From the NCBI GenBank assembly GCA_949295125.1, contig CASFJV010000046.1:1-64000 (forward strand): 64,000 nt of DNA. The letters are read 5' to 3'. Position numbers and translations under genes: made by a program. The notes beneath the pieces were generated by a model. It was not told where the DNA came from, did no database searches, and saw only the letters and a program-made list of their open reading frames with translations. The number at the start of each line of letters is the position of its first letter. The first letter of the stretch is position 1. Of the stretch, positions 58,538 through 64,000 are shown piece after piece. The DNA is from an uncultured Spirochaetales bacterium. GTDB taxonomy: Bacteria > Spirochaetota > Spirochaetia > Sphaerochaetales > Sphaerochaetaceae.

Positions 58538-60210
58538 CACTCCTCCCTTAAAATTGCACCCTGGTCTGCAGACGAGACATGAAGGGAATACCTGTAGAGG
58601 TAACCGCTCTTTACAGGGCATTCCTTTAATTTGAGGTTTTCCCTCCTCTTTTTCAGTGTCTCATCATCCACAAGAAGATTGAGGCTGAGATTATCTATAT
58701 CAATCTCGATCATATCACCCTCCTCAACAAGGGCAATAGGACCTCCGTCTGCCGCCTCAGGAGAGCAGTGTCCGATGGATGCTCCTCTTGTGGCACCAGA
58801 GAACCTTCCGTCTGTTATCAGCGCAACTTCCTTATCAAGCCCCATTCCAGCAATAGCTGATGTCGGAGAGAGCATCTCCCTCATTCCAGGTCCGCCCTTC
58901 GGCCCTTCGTAGCGGATTATCACAACATCGCCACTCTTGATCCTGCTCTTGTAGATAGCATCAATTGCCTCTTCCTCGCTGTTGAATACCCTGGCAGGCC
59001 CTGTATGCTTCATCATCTCAGGAGCAACTGCACTTCGCTTGACAACAGCGCCGTTCGGGGCAAGAGTTCCGGATAGTACTGCAAGTCCTCCTGTGGCTGA
59101 ATATGGCCTTTCAAAAGGCCTTATGACCTCTTCATCATAGTTCCTTGCATTCTCAAAACTTTCGCCAATGGTCTTTCCTGTAACGGTTATCAGATCCTTA
59201 TAGAGCAGTCCCCTGCTGCCAAGCTCATGCATGACAGCCATTACCCCGCCAGCCATTTCAAGGTCTTCCATATGATGAGGGCCGGCTGGTGCAAGATGGC
59301 ATAAGTTAGGTACAGAAGCACTGTACTTATTGGCATCGAAAATATTGATTTTCACTCCAACTTCATTTGCAATTGCAGGAATATGGAGCATAGTATTTGT
59401 ACTGCATCCTAAAGCCATATCAACTTTCAGAGCATTCTCAAATGCCTTTTCCGTCATGATGTCCCGTGGCCTGATATCCTTCTCAAGAAGTTCCATGATC
59501 TTGTATCCGGCCTCTTTTGCAAGCCTTATCCTTGCCGAATATACGGCAGGAACCGTTCCGTTGCCAGGAAGCCCCATTCCAATTGCCTCTGTAAGGCAGT
59601 TCATGCTGTTTGCCGTATACATTCCAGAACATGAACCGCAGCTTGGGCATGCTGAATTTTCCCAAGCCAGGAATTCCTCATCATCCATTGTCCCGGCTTT
59701 TTTCTTCCCGACAGCTTCAAACATGCTGCTCAGGCTCATTCCCCTCTTGTCCCCGCCTTTAACATGGCCTGCAAGCATCGGGCCGCCGGAGACAAAGATT
59801 GATGGCAGGTTCAGCCTTCCTGCTGCCATGAGCATTCCAGGAACTATCTTATCGCAGTTTGGAACGAACACCAGGGCATCAAAAGGATGTGCTGTTGCCA
59901 TGACTTCAATGGAATCCCTGATCAGCTCCCTTGAGCAGAGGGAGTATTTCATTCCTGTGTGCCCCATTGCAATTCCATCACAGACTCCGATTACAGGGAA
60001 GGAAACCGGATTTCCCCCTGCCTCCCTTATTCCAGCCTTTACAGCATCAACAATCCTATTTAGCTCCATATGGCCCGGAATTATCTCATTGAAGCCGGAG
60101 ACAACTCCGATGATAGGCATGCCTATTTCCCTGTCTGTCCAGCCAAGAGCTTTCATCAATGATCTATGAGGGGCTTTCTCATCCCCTTTTTTCATCTGGT
60201 CACTTCTCAT
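58537..60210 (-). CDS. ilvD: Dihydroxy-acid dehydratase
   Basis: Iron-sulfur dehydratase producing 2-ketoisovalerate or 2-keto-3-methylvalerate; 557 residues. Cluster cysteines are in [11 protein letters not shown] and [19 protein letters not shown]. The segment [14 protein letters not shown] and the C-terminal [20 protein letters not shown] are family markers. It starts [20 protein letters not shown] and overlaps leuB by 4 bp and ilvB by 1 bp, showing strict coupling in the leu-ilv operon. Confidence 0.95.
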   Translation of the reverse strand: MRSDQMKKGDEKAPHRSLMKALGWTDREIGMPIIGVVSGFNEIIPGHMELNRIVDAVKAGIREAGGNPVSFPVIGVCDGIAMGHTGMKYSLCSRELIRDSIEVMATAHPFDALVFVPNCDKIVPGMLMAAGRLNLPSIFVSGGPMLAGHVKGGDKRGMSLSSMFEAVGKKKAGTMDDEEFLAWENSACPSCGSCSGMYTANSMNCLTEAIGMGLPGNGTVPAVYSARIRLAKEAGYKIMELLEKDIRPRDIMTEKAFENALKVDMALGCSTNTMLHIPAIANEVGVKINIFDANKYSASVPNLCHLAPAGPHHMEDLEMAGGVMAVMHELGSRGLLYKDLITVTGKTIGESFENARNYDEEVIRPFERPYSATGGLAVLSGTLAPNGAVVKRSAVAPEMMKHTGPARVFNSEEEAIDAIYKSRIKSGDVVIIRYEGPKGGPGMREMLSPTSAIAGMGLDKEVALITDGRFSGATRGASIGHCSPEAADGGPIALVEEGDMIEIDIDNLSLNLLVDDETLKKRRENLKLKECPVKSGYLYRYSLHVSSADQGAILREE

Positions 60211-61277
60211 TTAATAGCCTCCCTGATAGCCTTACCCATCTCCTCTGTGCCAACATATTTTTCACCTTTTCCTGCGATATCGAAAGTCCTGACTCCGCCG
60301 TTGATTACCTTTTCAACGGCATCCTCTATCGCCTTTGCCTCCGTATCAAGATCAAAGCTGTAACGGAGCATTGAAGCAGCTGAAAGTATTGTTGCAATAG
60401 GATTTGCGATATCCTTTCCTGCGATATCCGGAGCAGAACCGTGAATCGGCTCATACATTCCGCCCTTTCCTTCCCCAAGGGATGCAGAGGAAAGCATTCC
60501 GATTGAGCCGGTAATCATGCTTGCCTCATCTGAAAGGATATCACCGAACATGTTCTCTGTGACAATGACATCGAACTGTCCCGGATTCTTTACAAGCTGC
60601 ATTGCCGCATTATCTACATAGAGATGGCTCAGCTCAACATCTGGATAGTCCTCTGCGACTTTGCTGACCACCTTCCTCCAAAGCCTTGATGTCTCCAGGA
60701 CATTGGCCTTATCCACACTTGTAAGCTTATGCCTTCTCTTCCTGGCAGCCTCAAATGCCTTGCGGCTGATCCTTTCAATCTCGGCTGTGCTGTATTTCAT
60801 GAGGTCAGATGCCCATGATCCGTCCTCAGCCTTTTTCTTCTCCCCGAAATAGATTCCTCCGGTAAGTTCACGGACGATCATGACATCGATGCCATCCCCA
60901 ATTACTTCACTCTTTAAAGGGGAAGATGAAGAGAGAGCCTTATACATAAGGGCAGGACGGAGGTTGCAGTATAGTCCAAGTCCGCTCCTTAGAGCTAAAA
61001 GTGCCTTTTCCGGCCTCTTTGATCCTTCCATTCCATCCCACTTAGGGCCACCGACAGCACCAAGAAGAACGCTGTCTGAATCTTTTGCCTCCTTAAGAGT
61101 TTCCTCAGTGAGAGGAATGCCATACTCATCTATGGATGAGCCTCCTGCCAGCAGGTAATTGTACCTGAAAGTATGTCCATAGATGGAAGCAACCGTATCC
61201 AGAGTCTTAACAGCTTCCTTTATGATATCCGGTCCGATTCCATCTCCTGGAATTACAGCAATGTATTTCTCCATCAA
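60207..61277 (-). CDS. leuB: 3-isopropylmalate dehydrogenase
   Basis: NAD-dependent oxidative decarboxylase of leucine synthesis; 356 residues. [17 protein letters not shown] at the N-terminus, [60 protein letters not shown] and [13 protein letters not shown] are diagnostic. Two adjacent ATGs (61277 and 61274) are possible starts; both overlap the leuD stop. The gene sits between leuD and ilvD in a coupled operon. Confidence 0.95.
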   Translation of the reverse strand: MMEKYIAVIPGDGIGPDIIKEAVKTLDTVASIYGHTFRYNYLLAGGSSIDEYGIPLTEETLKEAKDSDSVLLGAVGGPKWDGMEGSKRPEKALLALRSGLGLYCNLRPALMYKALSSSSPLKSEVIGDGIDVMIVRELTGGIYFGEKKKAEDGSWASDLMKYSTAEIERISRKAFEAARKRRHKLTSVDKANVLETSRLWRKVVSKVAEDYPDVELSHLYVDNAAMQLVKNPGQFDVIVTENMFGDILSDEASMITGSIGMLSSASLGEGKGGMYEPIHGSAPDIAGKDIANPIATILSAASMLRYSFDLDTEAKAIEDAVEKVINGGVRTFDIAGKGEKYVGTEEMGKAIREAIK

Positions 61278-61762
61278 TACTTCTCCCTCATATACTCAGC
61301 AAGCCCTCCTGCATTGATCAGATCCTGCATGAATTCAGGAAACGGTTCTGCCTGGTATTCCTTGCCTGTAGTCCTGTCACAGATTTTCCCGCTTGAAAAA
61401 TCAACCGTCAGCTCATCTCCTGCCTTAATCTCCCTGGAAGCCTCACTGCATTCAAGGATCGGCAGTCCAATATTGATGGAATTGCGGTAGAAGATGCGGG
61501 CAAATGACTCAGCAATGACACAGCTGATTCCGCTTGTCTTGATTGCAAGGGGTGCATGCTCCCTTGAGGAGCCGCAGCCAAAGTTCTTTCCGGCAACTAT
61601 GATGTCTCCGTCATTTACCTTCTTCACGAACTCCGGATCGATATCTTCCATGCAGTGGGATGCCAGTTCCTTTGCATCACTTGTATTGAGATACCTGGCA
61701 GGAATGATAACATCAGTGTCCACATTGTCCTGGTATTTGAAAACTCTTCCTTCCCTGATCAC
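61274..61762 (-). CDS. leuD: 3-isopropylmalate dehydratase small subunit
   Basis: Swivelling-domain subunit that with LeuC isomerises 2- to 3-isopropylmalate; 162 residues, matching the short LeuD type. [21 protein letters not shown] and [21 protein letters not shown] are the substrate-contact motifs. The start is GTG 61762, which overlaps the leuC TGA (GTGA) and has GGAGG about 10 nt upstream; the longer frame from 61957 is leuC sequence read out of frame and gives a spurious cysteine-rich N-terminus. Confidence 0.94.
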   Translation of the reverse strand: MIREGRVFKYQDNVDTDVIIPARYLNTSDAKELASHCMEDIDPEFVKKVNDGDIIVAGKNFGCGSSREHAPLAIKTSGISCVIAESFARIFYRNSINIGLPILECSEASREIKAGDELTVDFSSGKICDRTTGKEYQAEPFPEFMQDLINAGGLAEYMREKY

Positions 61763-63027
61763 CTTGCAGCCTCCTCTAGTGAATTCGGATCTGTGATATA
61801 GCCAGTCACAGCACTTGCAGCAGCTGCATACGGGCTTGCAAGGTAAACCTCGCTCTTCACATGTCCCATCCTTCCGACAAAATTCCTGTTTGTAGTGCTG
61901 ATGCACCTCTCCCCTTCCGCAAGAATTCCCATATAGCCGCCAAGGCATGGTCCGCATGTGGGGGTGGATACGACGGCACCTGCGTCTATGAAGATGTCAA
62001 AAAGCCCTTCATCCATTGCCTCTTTCCAGATCTTCTGGGTGGCAGGGATTATGATGCACCTCACACCAGGATGTACTTTCCTTCCCTTAAGGATCTCTGC
62101 AGCAGCTCTCATATCGCTGATGCGTCCATTAGTGCAGGAGCCAATCACAACCTGGTCTATTTTTATTGAGGATGAATCCTTCACAAGGTGTGTGTTCTCA
62201 GGCAGATGAGGATAGCTCACAGTAAGATCGATTGAGCCCAGGTCAATATCAATTACTTCTGAATATTCTGCATCATCATCTGCATTAAAGATCTTCGGTT
62301 CCTTTGCCCCTGATTGCCTTAAATACTCCAGAGTCTTCCCATCAACTGGGAATATCCCTGCCTTTCCGCCTGCTTCTATGGCCATGTTGGAGATGGTGAA
62401 CCTGTCATCCATTGAGAGCTCCTTAACACCCTCTCCAGAAAACTCCAGGCTCTTATAGAGTGCGCCATCAACTCCAATCATGCCGATCAGGTGGAGTATG
62501 ACATCCTTTCCTGTAACATATTTTTTGAGTTTGCCGGTCAGGTTGACCTTAATTGTTTCAGGAACCTTGAACCAGGCCTTTCCCGTTGCCATTCCGCATG
62601 CCATGTCCGTTGATCCAACTCCGGTTGAGAAGGCTCCAAGGGCTCCATAGGTGCATGTATGGCTGTCTGCTCCGATTACGACATCTCCAGCTGTAACAAG
62701 CCCTTTTTCCGGCAAAAGTGCATGTTCTATGCCCATGCGCCCTACTTCAAAATAGTTTTTGATATCCTCTGATTTTGCAAAAGAACGCACACATGCGCAC
62801 TGCTCTGCAGCCTTGATATCCTTGTTTGGAACAAAGTGATCCGGAACAAGTGCGATCTTTTCCTTATCAAAGACATGATCCTTCCCGAACTTCGGGAATT
62901 CCCTGATGGCCACAGGGCTTGTAATGTCATTGCCAAGGACCATATCCAGGTTAGCCATTATAAGCTGGCCTGGATGCACTTCACTTAAGCCTGCCCCATG
63001 GGCAAGGATCTTTTCTGTCATGTTCAT
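61759..63027 (-). CDS. leuC: 3-isopropylmalate dehydratase large subunit
   Basis: Aconitase-family [4Fe-4S] subunit; 422 residues, the shorter LeuC type found with short Leu[38 protein letters not shown] and [13 protein letters not shown] with the cluster cysteines are present, followed by [12 protein letters not shown]. ATGs at 63027 and 63021 are both possible; the first overlaps the leuA stop. Tightly coupled to leuA and leuD. Confidence 0.95.
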   Translation of the reverse strand: MNMTEKILAHGAGLSEVHPGQLIMANLDMVLGNDITSPVAIREFPKFGKDHVFDKEKIALVPDHFVPNKDIKAAEQCACVRSFAKSEDIKNYFEVGRMGIEHALLPEKGLVTAGDVVIGADSHTCTYGALGAFSTGVGSTDMACGMATGKAWFKVPETIKVNLTGKLKKYVTGKDVILHLIGMIGVDGALYKSLEFSGEGVKELSMDDRFTISNMAIEAGGKAGIFPVDGKTLEYLRQSGAKEPKIFNADDDAEYSEVIDIDLGSIDLTVSYPHLPENTHLVKDSSSIKIDQVVIGSCTNGRISDMRAAAEILKGRKVHPGVRCIIIPATQKIWKEAMDEGLFDIFIDAGAVVSTPTCGPCLGGYMGILAEGERCISTTNRNFVGRMGHVKSEVYLASPYAAAASAVTGYITDPNSLEEAAR

Positions 63028-64000
63028 CAGTTGAGCTCCTTCTGATCTGTATGATCCCTAAGCATATCGTTTTCAAAACTCATCTGGGCAGCAGTCTCCC
63101 TGCTTCCGATTGATTTTGACTCATCGTTAAGCATCTTGTTGATTGCATTGATGCAGGCAAGGATGCTTGCCTCAATGATGTCAGTTGATACACCGCGTCC
63201 CCTGTATACCCCGCTCTGGTCAGAGATCTTCACGAAAACCTCTCCCAGTGCGTCACGGTCCTCGGTAACAGCAGTGAGCTGGTACTCCTCAAGTGCGAAC
63301 GGATGCCTGATGATCTTCTCCACACATCTTAAAGAGGCATATACCGGTCCTGTTCCGCTTGCAACATCCTGATAGATCTTTTCATTGTTTTTCTTCAGCG
63401 AAATGCAGGCTGTGCTTGTCATCTTGTTTCCGCTGTTCACGACGAAGGAATCAAGAGCCCATGTCTGCGTTGCAGGATTCTCCTGAGCCTCAACAAGGGC
63501 AATCAGGTCCTTGTCCGTGATATTCTTCTTCCTGTCACATGTCCTCTTGAATTCTGCAAAAAGCGCATCTTCCCTCTCTTTTGTGAGGTTATACCCAAGC
63601 TCAGCCATTTTCTTTGAGAAGGCATGCTGGCCTGAGTGCTTGCCAAGGACAAGGTTTGTCTTGACAACCCCTACGCTTTCTGGAGTCATGATCTCATAAG
63701 TGAGGCTGTTTGCCATCATTCCATGCTGGTGGATTCCAGATTCATGTGCAAAGGCATTATCTCCTACAATTGCCTTTGAAGGATTGATCTTAACACCTGT
63801 TGTGCTTGAAAGGAGGCGTGCAGTCCTTGCAATTTCCTCAGTAACTATTCCTGTGTAGAAACCGAACTTGTCCTGCCTGGTCTTCAACGCCATCACGATC
63901 TCTTCAAGAGCTGCGTTTCCTGCCCTTTCACCGATTCCGCAGATCGTGCATTCAACCTGCCTTGCACCTGCTTCAATGCCGGCAATCGTGTTAGCCACAG
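63027..64000 (-). CDS. leuA: 2-isopropylmalate synthase (partial, 5' end beyond window)
   Basis: About 324 C-terminal residues; the frame is open to the right edge, so the N-terminus lies outside. Visible are the end of the catalytic HMGL barrel ([31 protein letters not shown]), the [20 protein letters not shown] motif with the metal-binding histidines, the linker GKHSGQHAF, and the C-terminal LeuA allosteric domain (from about 63450 downwards), which binds leucine for feedback inhibition. First visible gene of the operon leuA-leuC-leuD-leuB-ilvD-ilvB. Promoter or attenuator is not in view. Confidence 0.94.
   Translation of the reverse strand, partial: VANTIAGIEAGARQVECTICGIGERAGNAALEEIVMALKTRQDKFGFYTGIVTEEIARTARLLSSTTGVKINPSKAIVGDNAFAHESGIHQHGMMANSLTYEIMTPESVGVVKTNLVLGKHSGQHAFSKKMAELGYNLTKEREDALFAEFKRTCDRKKNITDKDLIALVEAQENPATQTWALDSFVVNSGNKMTSTACISLKKNNEKIYQDVASGTGPVYASLRCVEKIIRHPFALEEYQLTAVTEDRDALGEVFVKISDQSGVYRGRGVSTDIIEASILACINAINKMLNDESKSIGSRETAAQMSFENDMLRDHTDQKELN

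Noticed and set aside
59330-60169. 279-residue plus-strand frame opposite ilvD
   Set aside because: Antisense shadow of a strongly conserved gene, with no family features.
61762-61957. Cysteine-rich N-terminal extension of LeuD (CSCCKCC)
   Set aside because: It is leuC coding sequence read out of frame. GTG 61762 in the GTGA overlap is the natural LeuD start.
1-64000. CRISPR arrays, insertion sequences, prophage or rRNA genes
   Set aside because: No regularly spaced repeats, transposase-like frames or rRNA sequences were recognised on reading the window.

Overview
The window is a dense stretch of bacterial chromosome with short intergenic gaps and AGG-rich arginine codon use. No phage genes or insertion sequences were seen. 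Gene content points to a fermentative, gut-type spirochaete, possibly Sphaerochaetaceae-like. The evidence is a tig-clpP-clpX block followed by a DHH phosphoesterase, short lipoproteins with LL-x-S-C lipoboxes, a FecR-like/beta-barrel outer-membrane gene, a Na+-translocating decarboxylase beta subunit, a choloylglycine-hydrolase family enzyme and hexarate catabolism. The taxonomic call is inference; no rRNA is present.

Layout. 1-5.1 kb: a complete branched-chain amino-acid (Liv-type) ABC transporter, livJHMGF. 5.2-8.6 kb (minus): an unusual operon encoding an OadB/GcdB-like sodium-pump subunit, a small tail-anchored membrane protein, a tandem DUF1538 membrane protein and a tandem P-II-like protein. 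8.8-11.5 kb: an EamA exporter, tRNA-Val(GAC), a VapBC-type toxin-antitoxin pair and a LysE-type exporter. 11.5-22.3 kb: a divergent D-glucarate/D-galactarate utilisation locus. It holds two glucarate-dehydratase paralogues, a galactarate dehydratase, a DapA-family aldolase candidate, tartronate-semialdehyde reductase, glycerate kinase, an SLC13-type transporter, a metallo-beta-lactamase-fold hydrolase and an IclR regulator. Together they would convert hexarates to pyruvate plus phosphoglycerate.

22.5-31 kb: class I ribonucleotide reductase, a short RecQ helicase, galactokinase, a small sigma factor and a LysR regulator. 31-36.4 kb: tig-clpP-clpX-DHH, then a sigma-like gene whose N-terminus is split by a frame change and whose ribosome-binding site is buried in a hairpin. 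36.4-49.5 kb: lipoprotein, RdgB, PepF, HD hydrolase, TtcA, Ktr/Trk potassium uptake, a FecR-like plus beta-barrel gene split at an A9 tract, and MutL. 49.4-56.8 kb: acyltransferase, DHODH-like protein, Lrp/AsnC, SerC-SerA, ribosomal protein S21, a choloylglycine-hydrolase-like enzyme, GNAT and a uridine-kinase-like protein. 56.8-64 kb (minus): a tightly coupled leuA(partial)-leuC-leuD-leuB-ilvD-ilvB operon.

Signals worth attention: several genes have a sigma70-type -10 box only 6-7 nt before the ATG and no Shine-Dalgarno, which implies leaderless mRNAs. There are two frame breaks (A9 tract at 44729; around 35470). Several clear inverted-repeat operators lie over promoters.
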